Assembly (NCBI GenBank): GCA_038373885.1
Contig: JAWZYV010019476.1
Span: 1-64,000 of the forward strand
Origin: Cheiracanthium punctorium
Lineage: Eukaryota > Arthropoda > Arachnida > Araneae > Cheiracanthiidae
DNA: 64,000 nucleotides
Direction of reading: 5' to 3'
Each line of letters opens with the position of its first letter. Position 1 is the first letter of the stretch. Shown in pieces: positions 20,567 through 31,815 of this stretch. The notes under the pieces are model-generated. The model was not told the DNA's origin. It ran no database searches and saw only the letters and a list, made by a program, of their open reading frames with translations. The translations under genes were made by a program, and so were the position numbers.

Positions 20567-23090
20567 TATGTTTGCATATGTTTGGGGGTGTTTGTGCATG
20601 TATGCATGCGGTGTAAGGATTGAAAAACTTACTAAAGTATAAATCCTTGCTAAAATGTGAAAACTGAAATAAAAGAAGTTATTTTGAGTAAAATAACAAA
20701 AACAATCATCTACATTCACTTATCAAGCGTTTGTAATCACTGTTGACTGTTTATAAAGAAGACTAATAAAAAAGCCAGGATTCAGTTTCTTACTAATGAT
20801 ACACAGAAGTGCGTGTTTATAAAAAACACACTTCTCTGTGTGCGTGGGAATACATATATGTATATATTTGTAAGCCCCCTAAGGAAAGTGTAAGCCTCCC
20901 AGTAAAAACGGTCTAGCTACGGCCCTGAATGGGTCACATTATCATAATACACAGCAAAATATTTCCGCTCTTCAAGTATAATATGAATTCTTGTAACACC
21001 CTGTAGCACTCTCTTAGCATCTTCTAGAGAAATTTTTTGCAACTGTTTTATTGCAATTTCTTCAATCTTATACTCATTGTCATTAGACAGTTCTTAGTCA
21101 CTAAACAGTTCCAAATTAGCCAGTTTTGTATTTGGGGGACTGTCTATATCCTCTTAGGGCGATTTTAGTTTCATGGCAAGCAAGGTTTCTCTTGATGTCC
21201 ACATTTTTATGCTTTGGAGTTTCCTTTTTCTTCTTTCATTTGATCTCTCTTTTCTTTATCTCTTGCTGTTATAAGGTGCAAGAAACTTTTATTTGTTATA
21301 ACTTCCGAATTTGTATTAATTTCTCTTCTTATTTCGGAATTCAGTACTTGAGATGCGCGTCTTAATTACTGACTTAATATTTCTTCAAAGCTGGAATTTA
21401 TTTGCGCGCTGGAAAAGTGTGAAAGTCACAGTTAAAGTATAATATAATATTACAGTAAAGTATAACAATTAACAAGTAAATACCAATATTATTTACAAAA
21501 AAATAAATTTAAAAAACATCACTGACCAAGAATTACCCCAGGAAACTGGGGGATTAATCAGTATACTTTCAAAATCAATTTTAAAAATAATAAAGAAAAA
21601 GTACATGTAGGTATGCAAAGCTTAGGCCATTTGCAATTAAAAAGTAGCACTAACAAAATTGCTTTTTCAAAAATTTTTCTCTGATATGAATCTTTAAAAA
21701 AATTCCGATTTTCAGAGAAAATGTTTTTGAAGATGTTTTTATAGTAGTGTAAAGTCTTTTTTCTCTTATTTGCTTCATAGTTGCGTTGTTTTTGAAGTTC
21801 ATATATAAGAATGACTTGGCATAATTTAGATGTTTTGTAAAAACATTTATTGATGCTATAAATTTAGTGACCATTATTTACCCCGGAAAAAGAGTGACCC
21901 ATAATTTCCCGTATGAACCTACACTAAACAATATGATCCAGTGAGATTACACTTTGAGAAACCATTATATTGTACACTCAAAACACAAGATTAATTTATA
22001 ACAGTTTAAATACTGACATGAAAAATTGTGATTATGAAAACTTTAGAATAATCCAATTAGATTTGTATAAGATTTTTATATAGTTATATTTTTTAGTATT
22101 AATTTACATTAGGCAATAACTATTTCAGTTGCATTTAAACAAATAAACAAGTAGCATTAAATTTCATTTTAATGTATCCCATATTTATATCATCACATAG
22201 ATGAAATGCATTTTATATAATAAATGTAAATTTTTCTGTTCTATTGAGAGTGAGAGGGAATCACGTGCTTAAGAGGTCGAAGATGAAAGCATATTTGGCA
22301 CCAGGGAAAAGAAAAATCTCCAACTAACGCTTCAGTCGCCGCTCGTTTTACAAAGTGGCCTCCACAAAATGCCTTACATCGCAGTCTTTTGTCAGCGTTT
22401 TGGGTGTCCCACAATTTACTGATATTGTTTTCTTTATTTCTATTATACAATATTTTAACACGTACGGGAATGCAAATATCAGATTTGTCACTGCTTCGAT
22501 TGTCAGAAGCAATGTAAAAAGAGAAACAGTGCTAAGAAAATTGCCTTCAAAATTCAAACTTCACGAGAAGCGCTAATTTTTTACGGCTTTATAATTGCTG
22601 CATTATTAATAATTTGAACCGATATTAGTTTTTGGAATCTATATGCTTTAAACGCACTTTTTGTTCTATGTTTATGCGACGACCTAAAACATGACGTTTT
22701 ATTTTTACATCATTGCAGAAAAAGACACGGGTGCACTGACCTACAAACCTAACACTTCAGCGAGACGCTTAAAAAGCATAGTTAAGAATAGAGGAGGATA
22801 AATTTAGTTCGTGGGTAATACAAGTTAACAATATTTTGGCTGAAGGATCTATTCTACTTCTGCATCACATAATTCTTAATATATAACTGTATTGAGCACG
22901 AAAATTGGATCTATATTTCATGAAAAAGATTTGTGCGAAGACACTGCGTAAATTTGGTTGTATCTTCAAACTTTGCGAAAACTGATTTTATTCATGATCA
23001 ATACCGCACCATTTTATTGAAGCTCCGCATTTTGGCACTTGTTATTGAATATTTTCGCAAACTGAAAATACTTTTAAATTTTGTAAATAC
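20567..23090. other. Long gene-free interval with transposon debris
   Basis: 20880-20925 ends CTAGCTACGGCCCTG, the right end of a GTACGGCC/GTAGCC-type MITE. From 21105 down to 20935 the minus strand is open for about 55 codons (KIEEIAIKQLQKISLEDAKR, then VLQGVTRIHIILEERKYF), which looks coding-like but is not recognised. The rest (21110-23090) is AT-rich with nothing identifiable. Confidence 0.4.
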
Positions 23091-23094
23091 TATC

Positions 23095-23310
23095 CTGTTA
23101 TCCCGGGATGCGCAAGTTCGACTCAGCCTTTCATCCCTTCAATGGGTCGATAAACTGAGGACCAAGCTTGCTTGGGAGTTAACCACTGGTGGCTTCCCGT
23201 CAGGTTGACCACCTGGCTGAGGCATATGCTTCCGCACCCCAGAGCCCATGGTCACGAAGGCGTGGTTGGGCAGCGCAGGCCTTGGCCCCGCAAGTAGGCT
23301 GTTGAACTAA
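23095..23310 (+). repeat. SINE-like sequence with a pol III B-box
   Basis: AAGTTCGACTCAGCC (23113) resembles a tRNA B box and is followed by TGGGTCGATAAACTGAGGACC, a motif I associate with tRNA-derived SINEs. The block is GC-rich against AT-rich flanks. The A box is weak and no target duplication was found. Confidence 0.45.
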
Positions 23311-23774
23311 TGTTTAACTTTAAATACGATCCTGTATATGTCTACGATATCGTGTTATACTTGCCAACACTCACATTATATTCATGTATAATCATTTAGC
23401 TCTTAGATGCATAGCGATACGCATCTGCATCGTATTTTTCACTACCGGATAAGAGTAGAAGCCAAATTTCTTATTCAATTTCATACACAAAATATAGTTT
23501 TTAATAGTAAATGATTCATATCATGAATAATAATAATTTCACATATTTCTTTCAAATTGCGGGTATTTGGAAAAATGAATTAGTTATTCACAAAACCGAT
23601 ATAGGAAATTTAGCTTACACTCTTGGCTATCAAGCTAAAGTTTTTAAAATTCGTGCATTTAAGGGTTAATGTTGTAGTATACAACGTTTTCTTCTAATTA
23701 AAGTATATTTAAATTTTTTTGTAATTGTACAGAAAACAACATAATAATGTAGCAAGTAAAATATTACTAAAAAT

Positions 23775-24378
23775 ACTTACTTCTATGCGCATGATCTGTA
23801 CATAAAATCTAACATTTCTTCTATATCTATAGGTAATAGCTATGAACTAAAAAATAAGATTAATGATCTACACGATGTTATTAACATATCAACTTATGAC
23901 TTTAAAGACTTATTCAATAGTATACCACTACACGACTTATACAATTTAATATTGAATCTATTTATACATAGTAATAATAATATAACCCTGCCTTCTTATA
24001 TAGATACTATGTATTTCGAAAATCTTTTAAAGTCCATAGTCTATAATAACTACATTCTACATAATAATAAATTATATAAGCAAGTTATAGGAACACCACA
24101 AGGTGGTTCTAATTCCAGTTACCTAGCAGACCTACATTTATATAATTATGAAAAAAATTACAATAATCCTTCTCTTATAATATATAGGTACATGGATGAC
24201 GTAATAACAATAGCTACTGACAATACTTATAGTGATACTGACCACCTACCAACAGCTTACCATTCAGCCCTAGAATTTATAAAAAATCCTAATGATAATA
24301 GAATAATAAATTTTTTAGACTTACAAATTAGAATTAATGATGATAAGAATCTATCCTTTAATATCTACTTATTATAAA
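23775..24378 (+). pseudogene. YMDD reverse transcriptase fragment (Penelope-like or related), 5' part
   Basis: The open frame shows STYDFKDLFNSIPLHDLY (motif A), VIGTPQGGSNSSYLADLHLY (motif B) and YRYMDDVITIA (motif C, both catalytic aspartates present), then INFLDLQIRI. The order and the NSIP and LADLHLYNYE blocks fit Penelope-like and related YxDD reverse transcriptases rather than LTR or jockey-type ones. Exact clade is uncertain. The frame is cut at about 24378 by an inserted Helitron-like element; the thumb region continues at 26772. Confidence 0.65.
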
Positions 24379-24379
24379 A

Positions 24380-26758
24380 GAAGATGTCTGTGTGTCGGCG
24401 GCGTTACGGACAAACGGCTACACCTAGAAACACCAACTTTGGTACTCGGGAAGATCTAAACATGAAGCTGTGCACCTCGAAGCGATTTTTTCAAAATTCG
24501 ACCTAGAATTTTTTTTATTTTATGTTTTATGCTATTTTTGGCATTTTTTCTCACCTAATTCGTAATAACGGCGGAAATTACGCTCGCAGCAAAACGGCAT
24601 TTGTATCATCGGATAGAGGAGAAATTTTTCTTTTAAAAACAGTTTGTTCTGAATACGTAACATAATTTACCGATTTTTAGGAATTTTTTTACTAAGCATC
24701 GACTTCGGCAAATTTTTCGTAAAATAATTTTAAAATTGTCGCATCTTGAATTCTATCCGTCATAACTTTTTGATATTTTGACAAATCGTGAAACATTCTT
24801 TTCTCCCTCTTTTAAAATAAAAACGAAAAAATTATGTAAATTAGATGATTTTTTTACGAATTTTAATGCAGCCTAATGTTTAGAATTTAATAGCATCAAC
24901 GCGATCTTACGCCATTCATTACATTGCGATCGCGGCACGAGAATTTATGTTCGGTTGTTGCCACAGAAAGGATTACAAAAAAGGGTTTTTTCAACCAATC
25001 GAGCTTTGAAATGGGATATCGGAATTTCAATTCGCAAGTGAGGATCTATGACGTCAAATGCTTTAAGATACGTAAAAATTACGCCATAATTTTAACTCAT
25101 TTATTCCAGCTCTATTTTCAACACAGGGAGACGATTTTTTGATTAAAATTTATTCTAGAAATAAACTAAGAAATTCACAATTATTATTATTAGAAGTGGT
25201 ATTTTAATCCGGTGCTTATTTAAAAATTGAAATGTCTTCACGGTGCTGAAAATGTTCATTTTAAAAGTTACAAAGTTCGCTTCAAATCGCGATATATTAA
25301 AATTTTTCTATTTACTATTTTTTTTTTTTTTTTTTTTTGGCATTTAATTATGGCGCAGGCGTTCCCTAGCATATGCATGCAGGTTGCGAATATAGTTTTA
25401 TTTTAACGTTGAATTACGTTCCTCCATAAAGGAGAGCTTACGGGATTACATTAATTGATCATGGCACGTGATAATTTAATTGCGTTGCCACAAAAAGGAT
25501 TAGAAAAAAAAAGTTTTTTTTTAACCAATCGATTTTTTAAATGGGATATCGGAATTTCAATGCGCAAGTGAGGATCTATGACGTCAAATGCTTTAAAATA
25601 CGTAAACATTTACGCCACAAATTTAACTCATTTATCCCTGCTCTTTTTTTAACACAAGGAGGTGGTATTTTGATTAAAACTTACTTTAGAAATAAACTGA
25701 GAAATTCATGATGCCAACCGGGGTATCTTTTACGGTAGTTAAACAGTGACGTCATAAATTTTTAAAAATGCGTGAAATTTGTAAACTCTGCAACTCTAAC
25801 GTCCTGTCACAGTTATAGCGATTCTAAATAGCTCTTCGAGATGACACAGTTTGATGTTTTCAGTAGACAGAACTATAGAGGATTTATAAGATATCTTTAT
25901 ATTGGATACATGGATATTTAAGTTGGCACCGCTTGAATATTTTTCACCACGGTGAGATGAAATGTTTTGCGGTGCTAAATACGCCAATCTTACAAAACTA
26001 TGCATAAATTAAATTTGTATGGAGAGCTTCCTTAATAGCAACTATTATGTGAAATGAATAATGTTTATGGTAATGCGTAAATTGCTAAAGAATCGCCATA
26101 GAATATAAAGGTCCCATTTATGCCAAATAATGTAAGCTGTTTCGTTAAATTGAGCATTAAAGAGGAAGAAGCGAAGATAGATAGTATCAATAAGCGTAAT
26201 AGGTAGTATTGGTAGATTTGTAAGGATGATATGAATAAATCCCAATATACAACGTTAATAAATATTTCATGAAATTAAAAGTGTTCTGTTTATCCTTTAC
26301 CAAGGGTTGTTTTACAACCAACTGAACGATAAGTAATTCTAATTTGCGTTGATATATCCCGCAGTAATTTCAACAGAGGAGATTACTTGAACTTTTTAAA
26401 AATGAAATTCGCAGCTATTTTAAAATAAACAGTTGTCCATTTCATGTAGTGTCTGAGGTATTTAATGCTACAACTTGAACCTCAAAACAGTATGATATAG
26501 AAATAACACATTTTGAAAGTCAGGAGTTCTCTGCAAACCGCTAAGTTTTTCACTTTTCTGATCGCGAATGACACTGATGTAGTTTTTTGAGTCATTATAT
26601 TGCAATGATGCCAAGTTAGTACTCATGACGCAAACTTTACATTATAAGTCAAATAATTTCGCTTTTATTTTAGATTTCACATCACTGGAATTAAGTGGAA
26701 TTACACATGTAAGGAAAATTTTCGTTTCCTACCGTGCGAAGAACGGGCACGCAGCTAG
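24380..26758 (+). mobile_element. Helitron/Helentron-like non-autonomous element
   Basis: The 3' end has a stem (CGTGC ... GCACG, 26733-26750) followed by CAGCTAG and T, as in Helitrons (CTRR end). The 5' part begins TGTCTGTGTGTCGGCGG with ACGGACAAACGGCTACACC, resembling Helentron 5' ends. ATAAAAGAA occurs just outside both ends (24375-24383 and 26766-26774). Inside, a segment of about 200-300 bp occurs twice (about 24900-25180 and 25440-25710, sharing ATGGGATATCGGAATTTCAA and GAGGATCTATGACGTCAAAT). No Rep/helicase gene is present. Confidence 0.65.
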
Positions 26759-26765
26759 TATATTT

Positions 26766-26993
26766 AATAAAAGAAATGACTTTAAATTTCAGGTTAATGC
26801 TTTCACTCATTTTACTTCATGTATGCACACTTCTGTATTTAGAAATATTATCTCTAATCATAAATATAGAATGGAGTCACTATGTACCAATAGTCTTAAG
26901 GCCAGTAACTTAACTGACCTATATAAAACTGCTCTGACATACAATTATCCAAGTAAATTTTTAACTTCAATATTATATCCTTTATGTAATTAA
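26766..26993 (+). pseudogene. YMDD reverse transcriptase fragment, 3' part
   Basis: KRNDFKFQVNAFTHFTSCMH and SVFRNIISNHKYR continue the reverse transcriptase interrupted at 24378; this is the thumb region after the DLQI block. The frame ends at 26993. Joining the two halves without the insert seems to need a one-base shift, so the gene is broken independently of the insertion. Confidence 0.6.
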
Positions 26994-28018
26994 AAAAACT
27001 GTATGTCCTAATCAGAATATTGGTTGGTGAGGATGGAGTTGGTTGTTTCTATAAAAAAAAAATCATAAAATATGTATTTATATATTTTATACAAAAAAAA
27101 AAATAGTATAATTAAGAATAGTTGATTACTGGTACATTTTCCTTTTTATGAGTCTGTAACTAATGTAGCCATACAATGTACTTATCTACCTTAATATTTT
27201 ACAATAATATTAGCATAAAAAGCAATTAATAAATGTGTAATATTAATATAATTATTATCATTATCATTACTATTATAATTAATTTCTACAGTTTTTCTCC
27301 TTTTCCACATCTTCACCTAAGTACTTGTTAGCTACTGCAGCTTGTACTACGTTAAACATAGGCTAGCTATACTAGTGTTATATTTATTTTATTATTTATT
27401 CATTTAATTATTATATTTAATTATTATTATTTTATTTTCCTTTCCTTTCCACACTTCCAGATTATTATAATTATTATTATTCCCCACTCCATGACATTAC
27501 TTGTCTAATGGTGGCATTAAGTCTTCTCTGATGGCAACATGCACTAGTACTGCCTCCATAACTGAGCTTTGATCTTCTTGTCTGGTTCACTACCTCGTTG
27601 TTTATTTCTAATAGCTATGGTCGCGCCCCCAAGTTATAAAATGTCCCTAATTTTGGTCAGGTAACTTGCAGAAACCTAGCTATTGTTGTTTTTTCGATTA
27701 AATTGAAATGTGTGTGCGGTGGCGCCTGATGATAGAGCACACCATTTCAATTATCTTTTCCATATCCGACTCATGTGGATACATGTGATTAGGCTTAAAG
27801 CCCACCTGGTCTCATTTGGCGCTTTATATCCAAATTATCCACTCTTTCATTGCCTTAGAAGGCTATTTTTATACACTTTATTCGGTATAAGTTCGTTAAT
27901 TGGCACCATGTGCTATCTACTTTTTTATTTTTATATTTTTTTCACTTTATCAATGGATTATCTTGGGATTTCACATTACGTAAGTTAGCTATTCTATATT
28001 ATATATATATATATATAT
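26994..28018. other. AT-rich sequence after the reverse transcriptase
   Basis: ATT/ATA-rich tracts (27240-27480), then 27500-27960 of more mixed composition including GGTGGCGCCTGATGATAGAG, possibly the 3' untranslated part of the retroelement. Ends in (TA)n at 27997-28018. No gene supported. Confidence 0.35.
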
Positions 28019-28516
28019 CAGTGTTTTCACTAGAGCGCGAGAGTCTCGCATTTTTTTTTTCTCGCATTAAAAAATTATTACTGCGAGAAATTCGCGCATC
28101 CTACAAATCGGTTTCTCAAAGAAATAAAAAAATAATAAAGAACACTGAGTGCAAAAGTGGATTCTCAAGAACTAAAGTCTATGAAATAAAAAAAAGAAAG
28201 GGTCTGGGGGGTTCCTGGGAACATTCTGATTCTGGAGGGATCTTAAACTGGGTTATTTTTATTGCGTGTACCTGTGCTTGTTTTAGACTTGGAGGTCCAG
28301 TTACACTCAATAAAAATAACTAAAAATCATAAAATACCTTGATTTTGGGTATTTGCAGAGGAATAAATACCCATTTATAAATACCTTACCAACTGGATAT
28401 TTACCCAACCCAAATCTATTAGCAAAAAATTCTCACCCATTTTATAAAAATCTCACGCAGTTTGGGGGAAAGGGTGAGAAATTCTCACCCACTTTTTTTC
28501 TGTAAGGAAAACCCTG
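28019..28516. mobile_element. Candidate hAT-like MITE
   Basis: Starts CAGTGTTTTCAC and ends GGAAAACCCTG (reverse complement CAGGGTTTTCC). Flanks are ATATATAT and TACATATA, an imperfect match in low-complexity DNA, so the duplication cannot be judged. CTCGCA and CTCACCC words recur in both halves. Confidence 0.4.
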
Positions 28517-28611
28517 TACATATATATATTTTATCGCTGCTACTACAGTGTACTTTTCTCCTACGGTAGAAACTGTAGAGAAAACAACATATATATATAT
28601 ATATATATATA

Positions 28612-30390
28612 CAGGGTGTCCAGCCTTAATGTGACCCAATAGCTAATTCCCGAACCGTTCGGTTTAGATATGCACTTCCAATTTAAAAAATGTTTTAAAA
28701 AGGGTAAAAAATGTGTTTACGTGCTTTTCGAACCAAAAAACCCATTTAGAAAAAAATTACAAAAATTAAATTTTTATACGGTCCCCAGGTCCTATCACTT
28801 ATATTTAGGAAATGATGCAGTATACAAAAACAAAATAAACACAAAAAGTTTCATTTTATTACGATAAAAACTGACCAAGTTATGGAACTTTGAAAATCAT
28901 ACATTTAATCCATTTTCTCGGCCAATTTCAAGAAGCTAGTAAGGGACCGTCTCCAAAGTGAAATTAATTGGAACTCTGCCAGGAAACTTTCGCTCTTGCA
29001 CGTCACTCTTATGTAAATCGTTTTTAAATTTAAAAGTACATACATTACGTTAATATTACAATAATTGAGTATTTAAGAAACAAAATTTATTCTGTGTACG
29101 TGTAAAACATAGATAAAATAAAATATTTTGGACGAAGAAAACTTTTCAAAAGCAGTTCCAAAAAAATAGACTTATTTGCTTGCGGCTTCAGACTGATTTG
29201 CTGCGATACTGATCATGGCGAAAGTTAAAATTCTGTTGTGTAGTCGCTTGCAATTGCATACAGCCGTATTCTAATATTACGAATTCTAGTATGGGAGAAC
29301 GAGATGTATACAACTGGTCTCCAGGCATTAGCTCCTGCGCCAGGACTGGACGATAAGGAAATGCACCGTACGTATGTAATATGTTCCACACCGTCGATTT
29401 TGAGTAGGAACAAGCCTTGCTAATATCCTGGACACTACTTTCAGGATGAGCCAGGGCATATCCTAGAACATCCTCAGCGGGTATCCGCAAGCTTGAAGGT
29501 GTGGCACGAGGCAAGGGAATACGTCTATGACAACTCCCAGTTCTATACAAGCGTTGAACAGCACGGGCAATTGTACAATAAGATAGATGTCTTCGACTGG
29601 GAAATTTAATGGCATAAAGTCTTGCCGCCTCTCTCTTATTTCGATTACACTGCCCATAACAACAGTACCATTTCGCAGTATTCTTCATTTGTATACACCT
29701 CGTTCTCCTGTACTAGAATTCGTAATATTAGAATGCGACTGTATACAATTGCAAGCGACTACACAACAGATTTTTAACGTTTGCCATGATCAGTACCGCA
29801 GCAAATCAGTCTGAAGCCGTAGGCAAATAAGTCTAAGTTTTTGGAACTGCTTTTGAAAAGTTTTCTTCGTCCAAAATATTTTATTTTATCTATGTTTTAC
29901 ACGTACACAGAATAAATTTTGTTTCTTAAGTACTCAGTTATTGTAATATTAACGTAATGTGTGTACTTTTAAATTTAAAAACGATTTACATAAGAGTGAC
30001 GTGCAAGAGCGAATGTTTCCTGGCAGAGTTCCAATTAATTTCACTTTGGAGACGGTCCCTTACTAGCTTCTTGAAATTGGTCGAGAAAATGGATGAAATG
30101 TATCATTTTCAAAGTTCCATAACTTGGTCAGTTTTTATCGTAAGAAAATGAAACTTTTTGTGTTTACTTTGTTTTTGTGTACTGCATCTTTTCCTAAATA
30201 TAAGTGATAGGACCTGGGGACCGTATAAAAATTTAATTTTTGTAGTTTTTTTCTAAATGGGTTTTTTGGTTCGAAAAGCACGTAAAAACATTCTTTACCT
30301 TTTTTAAAACATTTTTCAAATTGGAAGTGCATGTCTAAACCGAATGGTTCGGGAATTAGCTATTGGGTCACATTAAGGCTGGACACCCTG
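28612..30390. mobile_element. Foldback DNA transposon, copy 2
   Basis: Same ends, arm length (28612-29313 and 29689-30390, 702 bp each) and loop as 571-2348, with few substitutions. One extra base in the loop makes it 1779 bp. It sits in TA-rich DNA. A stretch of about 38 bp (TTTTATCGCTGCTACTA, GTGTACTT, TCCTACGGTA) stands on both sides (28529 and 30401). Confidence 0.9.
29188..29690 (-). pseudogene. Frame-shifted HTH ORF of foldback copy 2
   Basis: Same DUF4817-like protein as at 1147-1656. Here a one-base insertion near 29660 shifts the frame after MKNTAKWYCC, and the position of the copy-1 start codon reads GTG. Downstream codons (NRNKREAARLYAIKFPSRRH and on) are unchanged. The antisense-derived C-terminal tail is also present. 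Confidence 0.75.
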
Positions 30391-30649
30391 TATATTTTTT
30401 TTTTATCGCTGCTACTAGAGTGTACTTCTTTCCTACGGTAGTAAAGTACATTATACGTAGTTTTGAAAGAATACACTAACAGTAGAGAGTTATAGCTGGT
30501 ACGTATTCACATCCGTTATCGTCATTTCCCACCTATTTTATCCGATCACTTTTTAATACATAAATAGAAGAAACTTATACCTAGTAGATATAACTTTCTC
30601 CTGCCGTTATTGACACTTCCCTCTTTCCTATCGCCCCATTTTAACTATT

Positions 30650-31377
30650 TAGGGTGTTCCAAAAAGGTTGTAACACGCTTAAATTCTTTATCGATTAGAG
30701 ATAGGGGAGCGATGTAAATTGGAAAAATGCTCAAAGTAACGTAGGAAAAAATACTACGTTGAGAAAAACACCTCTCTTTCATTTTCAAAAAGTTACGTCT
30801 TTTAAATTTTCTATACAGCCCCTGCACAAAAAAATTCCCATTTTGTAGCATGTGCCCCATACGCTAATCAGGTGATGTATAAAATTTCTGCCTTTCATTA
30901 CGTAAAACGTCTCAGAGATGTCTTTAAACAAAGATGATCAGAGGCTATACATGAATTGAATGTCAAGGCTTATTGCTAGAGTGCAAAAAATTATTTTCTT
31001 TCGTAATTTCTTCATGACCTCTGAAACGCGATCATCCAACGTGATTTTTTCCCCTTCGAAAGCGATTGAAAAGAAATTTTAGTCAGCATATACTTATCTT
31101 CATATCTCTGACACTCTTTTGGGTATAATTCTCAAATTTCGTACATCACTTCATTAGTGTGTGGGGCTCTTTTTATTATTTGGGAATATTTTGCACGGGG
31201 GTCGTATGCAAGTTTAAAAAGTATAACTTCTTGAAAATTAATTAGAAGAATTTTTTTCTTAAACTAGTCTATTTTTTCTTCCTTATTTTGAATTTTTTTT
31301 CAATTTACATTGTCCACTTACCTGATAGGTAAATAGATAAAGAATTAAATCGTATTACCACTTTTAGGGAAACCCTG
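30650..31377. mobile_element. MITE with ~50-bp diverged TIR
   Basis: AGGGTGTTCCAAAAAGGTTG at the left pairs with the reverse complement AGGGTTTCCCTAAAAGTGGT at the right. Both continue to a shared AATTCTTTATC. AGGGT ends and the TA-rich outside fit a mariner-type MITE. No frame. Confidence 0.6.
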
Positions 31378-31503
31378 TATATGCCGAAAGGCGCTAGGAG
31401 TATCTCCCTTTTTGTTTTGTACTCCTTCGATTTAATCTATAAGAACTGATCCTGGAATGTTTTTAAAGTTTCATATAACATATTATTACATTTAACCCTA
31501 AGT

Positions 31504-31815
31504 GCCCTAAGTACCATGGCCGAGTGGATAAGCCACTGAACCATGGTAGGAGGGGCCGTTCGACAACCGCGAGGGCGGGCGTTCCGGCCCAGCCTAGCGG
31601 TTGTCGATCTAACAGTCTGGAGCTTTGGTCGGTTTCCTCCAGCTGTAACGTCAATACGCGTTAGAACCTCTTAAAAAGTCCTCCGACCGAGGCACCCCTT
31701 TGTAGGCAGATGCTACCCATGTAGGCTTGCCCTAACAAACAATCTATTGCAATCCTTTAAAGGCAAGAATTGTAAAATCTTTCATTGTACCGTGAATAAA
31801 GAAAAATGAAACTTA
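31504..31815 (+). repeat. tRNA-derived SINE
   Basis: TGGCCGAGTGGATAAGCC (31518) is a good A box, and a GC-rich head follows with a degenerate B-box region near 31585. The body ends in AATAAAGAAAAATGAAA. It is the only GC-rich segment of the neighbourhood. The exact tRNA of origin (serine/leucine-like A box) is a guess. Confidence 0.6.
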
